Assembly (NCBI GenBank): GCA_018857735.1
Contig: JABMCL010000714.1
Location: forward strand, 279,001-343,000
Direction of reading: 5' to 3'
Length of the DNA stretch: 64,000 bases
DNA from: Alviniconcha marisindica
Taxonomy: Eukaryota; Mollusca; Gastropoda; Provannidae
The notes beneath the pieces are model-generated. The model saw only the letters and a program-made list of their open reading frames with translations, did no database searches and had not been told where the DNA came from. This document shows, piece after piece, positions 21,740-34,064 of the stretch. A program made the position numbers and the translations under genes. Positions within the stretch are counted from its first letter, which is position 1, and each line of letters starts with the position of its first letter.

Positions 21740-22065
21740 CGTAAGTAAACATGGTGCTTAACGTCCACAGAAACCGTAAGGCTTATTAGGGACGGGGAGA
21801 AAGGGGTAAGGGGGTACGGAGGTTGGGGGGAGAGGGAGATTACTCTACCTATCGCTACACTGTCACCACCAGAATGACTCCTGCATTAAGATAGGCAGTG
21901 ATGAAAGCCATTTTAATGTTTCATTAATTGTGAGGGCCAAAGTCACAAGACAATGTCCACAGACCCCATTTTTTGAAGAGAAAGGAGAGCCGAAGCGGAT
22001 TCGAACCGAGGTCCCTCTGCTTACCAGCCTAACGCCTTATCGCTGGGCCAAACCGGCTCACATCC
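21740..22065 (-). mobile_element. SINE family A, near full-length copy
   Basis: On the minus strand the 5' end carries a tRNA-like head: GAGCCGGTTTGGCCCAGCG (box A region) and CGGTTCGAATCCG (box B). The shared body follows (CACAATTAATGAAACATTAA; GGTGGTGACAGTGTAGCG). The 3' tail is CCTAATAAGCCTTACGGTTT then GTGGACGTTAAGCACCATG and TTTACTTAC. Other copies or fragments: 13770-14034, 21470-21530, 22328-22975, 23032-23252, 26000-26210, 26935-26992, 47274-47342, 59366-59440, 62280-62536. Confidence 0.75.
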
Positions 22066-22327
22066 AGACACTCAAAACCGCAAATTATTTATAGGTGTGC
22101 CATTCTCCAGTAACTTACGTCATTGTCTCAATTGATCCGGCCACTGTTCGGCGGACACGGGCTCGTTAGGTTACTGCAGAGGTGATCATCGGTGCAGGGG
22201 GTATGACTTAGGAGGTATAGCCTATATTTATATTACATACTCTCGAAACACCGCCGTGGATACGAAAGAGGACTTTCGTTGCGTCAGAATAAAAGGTAGG
22301 CTGACAAAAACATCACTGCTAATAGTG

Positions 22328-22975
22328 AGCCGGCTTGGCCTAGCGATAAGACGTTAGGCTGGTAAGTAGGACTTCGGTTCGATTCTGCCTCAGCTCTCTT
22401 TCTCTTCACAAGTTGTGATTTATGGACACTGTCTCAGTTGAGACACCGAGCTCTCCCTCTTCCCGCATGTGAGCCGGTTTGGCCCAGCGGTAAGGCGTTA
22501 GGCTGGTAAGCAGAAGGCCCTCGGCTCGATTCCGCCGCTTCGGCTCTCCTTTCTCTTCAAAAAGGTTGTGGTCTGTGGACACTGTCTTGTGACTTTGTCC
22601 CTCACAATTGAATGAAACATTAAAATGGCTCTCATCGCTGTCCATCTTAATGCAGGAGTCATTCTGGAGGTAACAGTGTAGCCGATAGGTATATAATCTC
22701 CCTCTTCCCTCACCTCCATACAATGGTTTAGGAGCTGTGTGAGAGTCGAGGTGGACGTCCTGGACTGTCCGTTCTAACGAGCCTTCTGGTTTCCGTGGAC
22801 GTAAAGATTTATTGCACCGTGCTTCGGCATTGGTCACAACTTGTCCCTAATATGTCAACTGACATCTGAGGACATAAAGCATCACTTCATCACCTCCATA
22901 CACCCCCCGCCCCCCACTTCTCCCAGTCCCTAATAAGCCTTATTGTTTCTGTGGACGTTAAGAACCATGCTTACC
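22328..22975 (+). mobile_element. SINE family A, two copies, the second split by a family B insertion
   Basis: A truncated copy (22328-22440) has a head with both Pol III boxes. A second copy starts at 22468 and ends with GTGGACGTTAAGAACCATG at about 22970. Between 22724 and 22890 a family B repeat interrupts the second copy; CACCTCCATACA flanks both sides of the insert, consistent with a target duplication. Confidence 0.7.
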
Positions 22976-23031
22976 GTTACCTACAAACTCTCTTCCCCCA
23001 CCGCTAGGCTTCGCGGTCCCCGCCAGTAGGC

Positions 23032-23252
23032 TTAAGTAAACATGGTGCTTAACGTCCACAGACTGAAACCACAAGGCTTATTAGGGACGGGGAGAAAGGG
23101 GGGAAAGGGGTATGGAGATGGGGGAAGAGGGAGATTATATACCTATCGCTATACCCAGTGTCCACAGACCACGACTTTTGAAGAGCGAAAAGGAAAGCCG
23201 AAGCAGATTCGAACCGAGGTCCCTCTGCCTTACCGCTAGGCCAAACCGGCTC
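23032..23252 (-). mobile_element. SINE family A, internally deleted copy
   Basis: Minus strand. The tRNA-like head (CTAGCGGTAAGGCAGAGGGA; GGTTCGAATCTG) and tail are present but the central GAAACATTAAAATGG block is missing. Confidence 0.68.
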
Positions 23253-23863
23253 ATTCAGTAGGCTTCGGAGGCAACTCGGCATTATACAAGCTTAACCAAC
23301 CAATCAACCGGCAGCACAGCTGACCGTCTTTCGAAGGTTCTCTGTTAGCCTATGTTGTGCCTTAGCTACCTGAAACTAACATGGTAGGAGTCAAAGGAAG
23401 ACTTCAAAAGAAGCGCACGCACTGTGCCCTACAAAAGAAGTAACGACACGACATGTCAAACAAGTCAAACAGATCAGGAAGAAAAATCGGACAACAGTAC
23501 TCCATTAAGGTTTTGGCAAGTGCTTAGGTGGGTTTAGGCACAGGTTTGTGCAACTTCTTTAAGCTTAACTGACTGGAACTGATGTACATCAGCGAACGGA
23601 GAATCGCAGCTGTCGATGATGACTGTGACTAGCTGTTATCTTCCACACTAGTTTTTCGCGGATTTCCCCCTCGATCGGGTAAAAGATTATAGGCTACTCG
23701 CTCATCCGTTTGTACATTTGTTGATACAAATGTTACCTCCATAGCCTGCATATTAATTTATTATTATTAAAATAAATGTTTCATCCACTCTCTCACACAC
23801 ACTCTCTTTTCTCTCGGGTTTCCTCTCTCTCTCCTTCTCTCTCCGCTGTACCATGTATGGATG

Positions 23864-23979
<116 letters not shown>

Positions 23980-24320
23980 TATGTGACACATACGGCGTCA
24001 CATCTGCGTCACATTTTAATTACGCATGTATTTCAGTATTTATTTGTGACGAACAACGTTTTTAGTGAGAGAGGGAGAGAGAGAGAGAAGTTAGAAAGAA
24101 AGAGAAGAATGATGTTTTATTTGTGTTTAGGCCACAAGCCCATCACAACGGGGGCGGGGCGAGGGGAATAGAACAATCAAACACCGAATTTCGAGTAAAT
24201 AATACACTCTAACAACGAAAAGAATGTCCGAAATGTTCGACAAAGCTGACACGTCATACACGTCGGTCTCACTTTCTTCCAACGACAATGAAATCAATGT
24301 CAGTGGTATTCAACGTTATT

Positions 24321-24408
<88 letters not shown>

Positions 24409-24412
<4 letters not shown>

Positions 24413-24490
24413 GCATCATGCGGACACTTTAAATTCAATCTGGGAGCACACTGAGAAAGCAGGCGTGCGTGATCTTGCATGCAACGGCTA
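24409..24490 (+). repeat. Interspersed repeat attached to a GA microsatellite, copy 2
   Basis: Nearly identical to 15057-15152 and again preceded by (GA)n (24322-24409). Confidence 0.7.
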
Positions 24491-25048
24491 CGCACGCACG
24501 CACGCACCCCCCCCCCACCACACACACACACAATTAGGCCTACTATTGCGTTGAAGCTACTAGAAACTATGCGGAAGCTTAATTATGCCGCGTACTTTTG
24601 GACACATGACGTGACTTGCTGCGTCGTCAATTACTTCCAAACTGTTGGGCAGCAACAATGGCTGTGGCCTAGTCGCTGACAAGCAACACACTAGATCTGC
24701 ACGCGCTGCAGCTTCAGTAATGAAGCTACGTGCAATCACTGTACAGGCCTTACCTGTGAAATATTTAAACAACAGAACCCGGTACTGAGTCATCCTCCAG
24801 CGGTCTCACGCAGAACAGACTGCGATGCCATCAATACACTGGCCGTTATCGATCGAGCTGCAAGGCAAGATCACAGACCAAAACGGTCTTCTGTTTCCGT
24901 GCAGTGGACCGTCTGCGTGTCAAGGACACCAGCTTCTGAGGTTATACGAACACAAACACTACAGCCACTGACAGCGGTGATGATCAGTTGATGCCAGGTT
25001 TTGTTTTATGTTGACGTAAGAATGTGTTATGAGCTATGATCCACTTTC

Positions 25049-25316
25049 GATCACGGTCATTTGACTACATGACGTAGCCTACGGTCAGTTGTTATGGGAA
25101 ACCACAGACCGTCACGTCACCGTGTAGCCTAAAGTAGCTTTCAAACTTGCTATAATTATCTGATTCCATTTTCATCAGATGAGAACAGAGCAAGTTTGAA
25201 ACCTAGGCCTGCATAACACGATCAGTCGCTCGACGGTGACACCACGGTCTGCGGTTTCCCATAGCAACTTGACTGATCGTACAGGCAACAGGCAGTCGTA
25301 TGACCGTGACTGATCG
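25049..25316. mobile_element. Foldback element, second family
   Basis: Nested inverted arms: GATCACGGTCAT near 25049 with ATGACCGTGACTGATC near 25300; TTATGGGAAACCACAGACCG with its near reverse complement at about 25243-25268; and TTTCAAACTTGCT with AGCAAGTTTGAAA around the centre. Intergenic. Confidence 0.65.
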
Positions 25317-25999
25317 AACTGAGCGGATCAGTGATAGCTTTTACAGTGGCAGGGCGAGTGTGACAGCGTTAAAAGACCTTCAACAAAAAACTTAGAATAG
25401 GTTTGCATTCTGAGCTCTTTAACATAACTGCTTAACAAGCCTCTCTCGTTAGCGACTAGGAAATGTCCGGGTCAGTCTTTTAAGTGTCTAGCAACTATAC
25501 CAGAAAGATCATCCAAGTCATGGAAATAGTCCAGCAATTTCTTTTTTCCGGCTTTTCTTTAATACTGTATTGCTCAGAATACGAACAAGCAGTATTGTAA
25601 CTTCCCTGGCTTTGTATAGTTGTACTCTTATTTTTGTGATAGTTTTGCGGGCGGACATGAAGCTTTAATCATATTTGACAGCTCCGGATACCGTACTGAG
25701 CTACGTCGGAGTTTCGTAACTAACGCAACGTAGCCACCGACAGACTAGCTGACTATGCACGAACACAGACTGACATATCAGGTGGCGAACACCGTGCCCT
25801 ACAATAAATAATAAATGGCCGTGGCGGACAAGAGTCTGGAGTCAGCACGTGCATTACGGCGTATGTCAACTTCCCTTTAGTTGGGAACCATTTGCTACGA
25901 TGACTGAGTTCTGCCGTCACTGAGTCGAAGACTGCGCGGCCGTGTAAGCCTACAGACCGCTACCCGCGAAGAATATCGTGTATTCAGATCTCAGTGGGG

Positions 26000-26210
26000 A
26001 AGAGCCGGGGCCGGAGAGGGAGATTATATCTTTCGCTACACTGTCACCACCAGAATGACTCCTGCAGTAAGATGGGCAGCGATGAGAGCCATATTAATGT
26101 TTGATCATTAATTGTGAGGGACAAAGTCACAACTTGACAGTGTCCACAGCGGATCGGCCAACCAGTTTTTGAAGAGAAAGCCGGCCGGAGAGCGGAAGCA
26201 GAATCGACCC
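26000..26210 (-). mobile_element. SINE family A, decayed copy
   Basis: Minus-strand head and body recognisable by GGTGGTGACAGTGTAGCGAA and ATTAATGATCAAACATTAAT. The pyrimidine-rich 3' tail is missing. Confidence 0.55.
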
Positions 26211-26537
26211 GAGGCCCTTTTGCCGCTTCAGTACCAGCCTGTCAGTAACGCCGGTCCGGCACTGAACGACCGGTTCACTGACATACCCTGTAGTAACGCG
26301 GCTTTTTTTTTTTTTTTTGTACGGCAGGCTTGGACTAAAGTTGACATGTGCCTTGCCATTCGATGAAGTCCGGATTTGACTGACTCTGCCACGCATATCA
26401 ACCATTCGACCGAGTCAACCCGTCGTCTTAGAAGTTTTTTAGTAGTTCAAAACTGAGTCGAGCTGTCACGAGCTGTTCAGGACAGGCCAGTGACTTGGCC
26501 CGGCGCGTGTCAGTGCGAAAGTCGATGATGGCCCGTG

Positions 26538-26539
<2 letters not shown>

Positions 26540-26612
<73 letters not shown>
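26540..26612. repeat. (GA)n microsatellite
   Basis: About 36 pure units. Confidence 0.95.
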
Positions 26613-26615
<3 letters not shown>

Positions 26616-27027
26616 CAGGTATCCGACTGACAAGACAGGCCAGTCAGTCCAGCTTCCCCGCCAACGCGAAGCGGTACCAACTTTGCTGAAGCGAGTCAAT
26701 TCATCGCGGCGGCCGTGTCAGTCACGTACTGAGGCTGGCACGACGAGTGTCTCGGCCATGACTGATCACTGGCCCGGGCCAATTTACTACGGGAGCGACT
26801 GACTGAGAAAAGACTGACGTCAGCTTGCAAGACGGAAACTGAACGGCAGCTAGCAATCAGCAATCAGTCACTCCCTGTCATGCAATCACTGACTGCGTAA
26901 GGATTTTCATGATGAGCACTCGACCACCAACGTCGGTAAGTAAACATGGTGCTTAACGTCCACAGAAACCATAAGGCTTGTTAGGGACGGGCCAACGTCG
27001 GGCAAAGCGGGTCACCTTTAGACTCAC

Positions 27028-27207
27028 CCTGCCCGTCATGCTTCGCGGCACGGAAACAAGGTGATTAGTCACAGTAAGTTGAGTACCCGTCAGTACTAAA
27101 CGATACTGCCACTCGCCGGCCCGGCCGGCCCGTCATGGCATCGCGGCACGGAAACAAGAATTAGTCACAGTAACTGAGTTGAGTACCCGTCAGTAAACGA
27201 TAGGCAA
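27028..27207. repeat. About 100-bp tandem duplication upstream of GTF3C6
   Basis: Both copies have CGCGGCACGGAAACAAG, ATTAGTCACAGTAA and GTTGAGTACCCGTCAGTA. The surroundings are GC-rich. Confidence 0.7.
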
Positions 27208-27965
27208 TCATTAAAAAAATCTTTTTTTAACTAAATGATTATATATTTTACGCGACTGAAACATACCGGCCGGCCGCACGTCAGTGACTTCACGGCCGCT
27301 GTGTGTCAGTCACGCCGGCTCGCCGCGCCGGCGCCGGGCACCACTATCTCGGTTCATGGCACTGAGTGTGCATGCACATCCGGCTGGGGAGCCAAATCAG
27401 TAGAGCAAAACCGTAGGAAATGTACATGTATACAGACAAGAACGGAGTGCCGCGGCCGCGCGCGCGCGAGCGCATGTGTGTCACAGTGTCAACTGATGTG
27501 TGTCAGTGTGTACGAATGGAGTGCGCCGGGGTGGGTGGGTGGATGGAGGAGGGTGTGCGTGCGTGTGGTAACAGTGAATCGGACTTTAAGTAGGCAATAG
27601 TTTTATGTATTACATGAACTTTCAAACATTATGTACATTGACTTCAGTCGTGACTGTTACTAACCGCTAAACAGTGTCTGGAGAAAAACGTGTCAAAGCA
27701 GGGGACAAAACTCGTCTGTCTGTGAGAGTGGTCGTACCTTTTGTGCTGTATCGAGAGCTTTTGTTAGAAAGTTTTACGAGATCCAAGTTAGTGTACTGCG
27801 CTGTCTCTAAGTTACGACCAGTATCTCTTCCAAGACACGTTAAACAAGTTTAACCAACTAACCAACAAGCAGTCTTTTACACAGTTTGAGTGAGATCGAC
27901 AAAAATCCTGGAAGACAAAGGCTGTCTATGGTGCCTCAGTCTGGCTCGGCCCGGTCGGTGATAAA

Positions 27966-29224
27966 ATGGCAGATGAGTGGGAAGACGTGAGTACAACTGT
28001 TTCAAACGCCGAGAATAAGAGTCTTTGGCACTGAGGAAGAAGCACGCCTGAGAGTGGTAAATACATGGATGGGTGACCGTTGCGTGCTAGGCATTGCGCC
28101 ACCCTTGAGATTTCGTCTGAGTCAAATTTCAGATGCAAACTCTTCAAAAGTCCATCGGATAAGAGTTCAGACTGTTTGTGTTACTGTAAACCGAGGTCCC
28201 CACTGTAATGCAAAAAGACCACCTACGCACGTTAAACTAAAGAGCTTGTAGTCCATGTCAGAGTTAGGTGGATTATGGAAACACCAGCCTGCACTAAAAG
28301 TTATAAATGTCAGAGGTGTACAAGACCACATGTTGGAGTACTTGGACGCTACGGATGCAAGGTGCAGAGCGCAGTGATATTAATTATTATAATTATTATT
28401 ACTTATTAGTCATGGGAGTTTTATCTCTTATCTTTCACAATGATGCAGCCTATGAGTATGACTGTTCGAGCGCAGCTTATCCCTGAATGATGAACTGTTT
28501 AAAATGTATATATATATATATATATATTCAGTTTGTCATGTTTGAACAAACTTTTATGTAAGTATTTTTACCTTCATACTGTCAGTCATAGACAGATTTA
28601 TTTTACTGCAGTGTTGAAGACTGAGCAGAGAGTCAGTGGCGCAGAGCAAGAGTACTCATTCTCAAAAGGCAAAGTTAAGCACGATCGAGCATGGTCACCA
28701 AATCATGCAAATGGATGGGTGACCATTAATGCATTATATGCCAGGCTTTTTGCCCATCCTGAAATTTCTCCGGAGTCAAATTCTGTGCAGACTCTACAAA
28801 AGTCCTTCGGATGAGACTATAAACTAAGGTCCCCCATGTGTATATGCATGCAAAAAGATCACATACACATGTTAAAGATCCTGTAGTCCATGTTACTGTT
28901 AGAGTCTGGTGGACTATGGCAGCAACAAAATAACCCAGCATGCACTAAAAGTAAAAGTGTCAGAGTCATCATGTTGAATGAAGGTGTTCACTATACGAAA
29001 GAAGAAGAACTTGAACACCTGCGTGATTTACTTTATTATATTAACTGTTAGTGTTACTTTGTTACTATTATGTTACTTGTTAGTACTACTACTAGTATCA
29101 GGAGGTTTGATGCCACATCTATCTCTTTGTATCTTGTTAATGTTATCCTTGTTCTTTGCTTTCATAACATAATTCATGACCAAAAATCAACATGGTGACA
29201 GCTAAGGCAGTGGCAGCAACAGTC

Positions 29225-29292
<68 letters not shown>

Positions 29293-31090
29293 TGCCATTT
29301 GCCACAGGCTGTAAGCAGTTGGTACATGAGTGCTAAGTTTTGCAGTAGTCTCTATAATTATATATATATTATAATTATATATATATATAGAAATTAGAAT
29401 ATCACTAAAATTAAGCTTCTTGGTTGATGTCAGTGTTACATTTACAACTTATATTCGTAATGAAGTTAATCATCCTTAAGCAAACATTTAAACAAAGATG
29501 AAATTCAGACATCTTCTAAATCAAGCATTCTTTGTTTCAGGGTTGTTCAGCCAGTGTGTGTCCCAGCTCCAATAGTCATAGATAATGAATTGTGTGTTTC
29601 ATTCGTAATCTGAATCTGTCTTGTCTTTATTTAAATTGTGGTGGGTGTTGTTCCACTCCAGCCAAAGGTTGTTCACTCAGGGAGGGAAAAGTGTGTAAAC
29701 TTCAAGGAAATCAATGGGAAAGGTACTTAAACCGTTTTGAGGTGATTTCCTTTTTATTTTTAGTGCCCTAAATAACTCTTTAAATTTTCTGTCCACTTTT
29801 ATTTCTGTTGATTATTTAGGATACTAATGCTAAAGTAGGAAATTACTCAGTTTATAGTTTCTTAGTTGTACCTATTGTTATTGTATTTTATGTGAACATG
29901 AATCCTGTGTATAAAAGTTATTAAATTTAAATGCTATCTGTCCTTTTACAGGAAAGCATAGTTTTTGTGGAGCTTTGTGGAGTCCCCAGTGTCCAGTTGT
30001 TTCCACCAGATGTAGGCAATCTGCAAGCAGAAATTTTGGTGAGATTTGACAGAAATTGTTTAACTTGAGTCCAAGAAGATTTCTGTAAATTTACTAGTCA
30101 GGACTCACATTAATTTATATTTTATGAGAGTCTGTGGGACTCCCTACCACAACACTTTTAGGGGGTCTTGGGGGTGGGGGGTGGGGGGGGGGGATAGAGA
30201 AGGGTCTAGGTCTAATATTAACAGAAGCACAGAACTAAATAAACTACTATTAAGTAGTTGCATGTATGTATGTCATCATAATTAGTGTATAAATTACCCT
30301 TTGCCCCTTCAACACAACAGTTCTGGGTTTGGACTTCATCATCTGTGTGGACTTTCAGTTTCACTAGTTTCAGACCTTTCTACCCCAAAATGTGCTTGTT
30401 AGTAATGTTACTAATTGATGTTAGTGTTAGTATTCTGAACAGCTAGTGCTAGTATTTTCAGGATTAGGGTCTGAGTTTTACACACAGAAATCACACATCT
30501 TCATTAGTTATGAGTATCTTTGGCTTTCCAATGAAAAATTGTGGATACCTCCGCCCCCCCACCACCGCCACCACCACCAAACAACAACACGGGCCCCCGG
30601 GGGGTGGGGATAGCTCAGTGGTTAGAGCGCCGGACTCGTGACTGAAAGGTCATGGGTTCAAATCCCTGCAGGAGCGGTGGGAGAATTTTCTTCTCCAGGG
30701 TCAACTTTCTGTGCTGACTCTATTTCGGATCCGTTCCACCCCCATGTTACCGCAGTAGCACGTAAAAGACCCGGTTATTCTGCCAAAGGTGCAGGTGGCA
30801 GGTTACAGCTAAACACGCATGCACCTTATGTATGTGGCTTTGCATGAAGTGACATGGTGCATGGTTGTATGGTGTACACAGAACTTGTGCCGAGATGGCT
30901 GCAGTTTCATGTGGCACCAGCCATGCCAGCGCTGTAAGTACACTTCGGTGGATATTCAAAAAACACGCTATAAAAAGCTTGTCACTCATGTAGAACCACA
31001 TGCGAGCGCAGTGAGTCTGCTCAAGAGAGCGGAGAATAGTGCTATATAAGTGATCATCAATCAATCAACACCAAAAAACACAACACACAG

Positions 31091-31153
<63 letters not shown>

Positions 31154-33038
31154 GAGCTAACAACAATAACAAACAAGAAAGATTTAAAAAAAAATTGTCA
31201 ATGTATCTTACAATATTTTTTAATTATGTTACTAAGAGTAAGATCGGAGATGCAGTAAGCACAATTCACAAACTTGCTAAGAAGTAGTATGCCCTGACTG
31301 GATCTGGTCAATGTTCACTGAACATCAACAACTAGATTTAGTGTGTGTCATTGTGTGGGTGTGGGTCTTTCTAGTACTTAGCAGGACTAAGAAAAGGTTG
31401 AAAATTTAGTTAAAGTTTTGTCAAGCAAAAAGTAACACACAAAAAACAGGTTTATTCAGTGGTGTATTGTTACTACATATCTCGGTGTCCAAGTAAGTAA
31501 CTGGTTCAAACATTCAAAGGAGCGGGTAATAGAGGTTTCGTGTAGACCTTTATTTTTTTGTTCCCAAGCGGAGAGGTTCTTGATCCCTCTTCCTTGATGA
31601 TCTGATTGCTAGCATGCTAATGCTAAACTAAATGATCATGGTGGCGCATTATCTTTTCCAGCATCTTGGTTAACTTATCCTTTGGTTTAAATACTTTGCA
31701 CTGTCACTACCAGGGAATAGCCAACGCTCGCCCAGTGATGCAGATCAATGGACACAGTTTTGCTGGACAGTATGAAGACATGCTGGGTACCTGTCTCCTT
31801 ATGGAAAAGAAGAACCAGGATGCGCAGGGCTCAAAAGGTAATCATGTCAGTCTCACTGTGACTGTGAGAGCTGGTGAAAATGGCACATGTTGGCACTATG
31901 ATCAAGACTGTTCAGCTTTAGAAATTATTTTCATTTAACTGCTAAATATTACAGAATTCTTTAACTCTGGTTAAGAGTAGTTTCAGCAAAACTTGCTCTT
32001 ATCTGGCTCATTGCACGAAGTCAGTTTCATTCATAAAAGTTGTAAAACTGGTCTTGTTCAGCGTGTTGTAATAAACACAATGTTGGATATGATCAGAGTT
32101 TTTATTTTGTACCCTGGCACTTGCTCTTTTTCAACATTGACTGGATGTGGATGGCAGTTGTGGATTATTATTTTTTTTTCTTTTTTTTTTTACCAGGGAG
32201 TGAATCAAGAAAGTCTTCTTCGCAAGATTGCTGTATAGAGTATTTTTGCAAGACAGAGAAGAAACTGGTGATGCAGCCAGCAGTTCTTGTGGAGAAAGTT
32301 GTTAGTCCTGCGGAAGAATCTTATACAGGTATGAGGAATAGAACCTTGTTAGCGTAGTAGACTCATGAGAACATCTTCCCAAGAAACATTGTACATCTTG
32401 GTCAAAAACACAGTTCAAGTGTCTAATAAATATGATCACACAATGAAACAGACTAATAGGAGTATAATTTAAAAAAAAAAAATTACACAAAAGAAAAAGA
32501 AAGGAAAATGTTTAGTGGGCGATGGCATTGTAAGATGCTGAGAAAAATTGAAAAGAAGCACAACATTTCAGCAAATACTCTTTTCAGCCATGTATATAAT
32601 TTAAAAAAAGGTAATTGGTGTGTATTTTGGCTCTGCAGAAAACACTGATAGTGTTGTGGACTGTTGTTAAATTTAAAGTGAGACACTTGAAACACAGGAG
32701 CAAGACAACCTTCACTGAGTTTTACAAATTTATGTTTACACTAGTTTGGGTGACTTGTGCATTTGCAAGTCGAGGAAAAGTATCAAAAGAATAATTAAAG
32801 CTTTATTCATTATTGTCTTGTTTTGAATGTGGGTCAGCTTGACATTTGCTTTTCTTGTGTGTTTTTGTTTTGTTTTTACTGAAACTCAAATCAAAATGTT
32901 CTATTTAGAAACTACCATTTTAGTACTGTATCACTGTTGCTGCTTAGTTTTGACTTCAATATATGTATCTTTCCAGAAAAGGCCACTGAACCAACAGAAG
33001 CAAGCAGCACACTACAAACATCTGTTGGCACTACGTAG
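27966..33038 (+). CDS. GTF3C6: General transcription factor IIIC subunit 6 (TFIIIC_sub6)
   Basis: Small subunit of TFIIIC, the factor that binds tRNA-gene promoters and recruits TFIIIB and RNA polymerase III in the nucleus. Exons are 27966-27986, 29952-30038, 31714-31837, 32197-32328 and 32977-33038 (stop TAG 33036-33038). All have GT-AG borders and matching phases (0, 0, 1, 1). The 141-aa product starts MADEWED; the acidic start leads to IVFVELCGV (human VLVELSGI). The family core follows in exon 3: RPVMQINGHSFAGQYED then LGTCLLMEKKN, matching human RPILQVDSCVFAGEYED and LGTCVIFEE. Exon 4 has VEYFCKTEKKL-like sequence (human YKCHTMKKL) and a short Ser/Thr/Glu tail follows. It is shorter than the human protein (about 213 aa), lacking most of the acidic tail. 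No clear polyadenylation signal was found near the stop. Confidence 0.9.
28030..28310 (+). mobile_element. Second, more decayed 5S-head SINE
   Basis: Shares with the copy at 28626 the block ATGGATGGGTGACCGTTGCG, the central CATCGGATAAGAG and AACCGAGGTCCCC, and the end GCCTGCACTAAAAGTTATAA. It begins about 45 bp after GTF3C6 exon 1. Same orientation as the other copy. Confidence 0.58.
28626..28965 (+). mobile_element. 5S-rRNA-head SINE with conserved central domain
   Basis: The 5' part (AAAGTTAAGCACGATCGAGC and, 34 bp on, GGATGGGTGACC) matches the internal control region of 5S rRNA. The middle (TCGGATGAGACTATAAAC and AAGGTCCC) resembles the conserved domain of metazoan Nin-DC SINEs. The tail ends near GCACTAAAAGTAAAAGTGTC. 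Located in GTF3C6 intron 1, same strand. Confidence 0.62.
29225..29288. repeat. (CA)n microsatellite
   Basis: Pure, in GTF3C6 intron 1. Confidence 0.95.
30604..31060 (+). mobile_element. tRNA-derived SINE with ATCA tail
   Basis: The head GGATAGCTCAGTGGTTAGAG (box A) and GGTTCAAATCC (box B) form a tRNA-like Pol III promoter. About 380 bp of body follows and the 3' end GTGCTATATAAGTGATCATC runs into ATCAATCA. Inserted in GTF3C6 intron 2, followed by a CA microsatellite (31088-31151). I do not call a functional tRNA because the anticodon arm does not pair well. Confidence 0.7.
31088..31151. repeat. (CA)n microsatellite
   Basis: Pure, directly after the tRNA-head SINE in GTF3C6 intron 2. Confidence 0.95.
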
Positions 33039-34000
33039 CAGCTGAGTGCCTAGGAGTGTAAGAAAATGTTATATGTTTGACCAGTTTATGGTGAACTGGA
33101 AAAAGTGGGTATTTTAAAAATGTCAGCATCTGGGTGTGGCCTACAAGGCAGATGGCTGTTCAGTCTGGAAGCAGACAGGTCCACAGAGGGCTGGACCCAT
33201 GACTGAACAATGTCCTGTGAATGTGTTCATCAACATCAGCCATGTTTACTGTTTTTAGATCTCTCTCTTGGAGATCTTTGTTAATAGTTACAGCTGTTTT
33301 AGTGTTTAAAGAAAGTGCATTCCCTGCTGGTGCAACACTCTTGCTTCAGATAAAAAAAATAACGTTCGTTGTATTGAATGTAGAGTTTATGTTCTGCAGT
33401 TCTCATCTTGTCCATTTTACTTCTGAAAGCAAACAAACAGACAAAACAAAATCAAGGTTCAGTCAAAGATCCAGTAATACTTCAAATGAAAAATGTGAAC
33501 CTTGTTTGTTGACTGCCACATCTGAGAACAAAACAAGGCTGTGCATGTTAATGTTTTAAAAACACTGCCTTTTTGTGAGTGATTGGCTGATTCCAGCTGT
33601 CCAACACTCTTCTGAGCACCTCCCAACTCCTTGATGACTTTAGTTGTAGATATGGTGGACAGTAACTTCTTGGGCATTGAAGTTCAGGCACACCTGCATG
33701 CTTGGACTGGAAATCATTGAAAAGAATGAAACTTTCTCTCAAAATTTCACTGTGAGATTGTCAGTCGTAATTCATATCCTGTGTCAGTGTCATCAAAGCA
33801 GTGTGAGTATGAATTTCTCCTCTATTAGCACTTCCTCCATCTCTTTACTTAGTTTGAATCACTCAGTGAAGTGCAAACATCACAAAGGACACCTGATCTG
33901 GATTTTCTGATTGAAAGATTGAGTGGGTCAACTTCAACGATCTTTCCATGGCCCGATGGCTGATAAGATGTGTTTGGGTTTTCTTTATGCCTCTGGCGTC
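33039..34000. other. GTF3C6 3' flank
   Basis: Probable 3' UTR and flank. No standard AATAAA was seen close to the stop and no other gene was recognised. Confidence 0.4.
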
Positions 34001-34064
34001 AGGGAGACTTATTGGCCTATCTTGTCTTCTGTAAAATCCTCTCTCAGTTGTTTGAACGAGCTCT

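Noticed and set aside
30604..30680. Functional tRNA gene
   Set aside because: Boxes A and B are good, but the anticodon arm pairs poorly and a SINE body with an ATCA tail follows.
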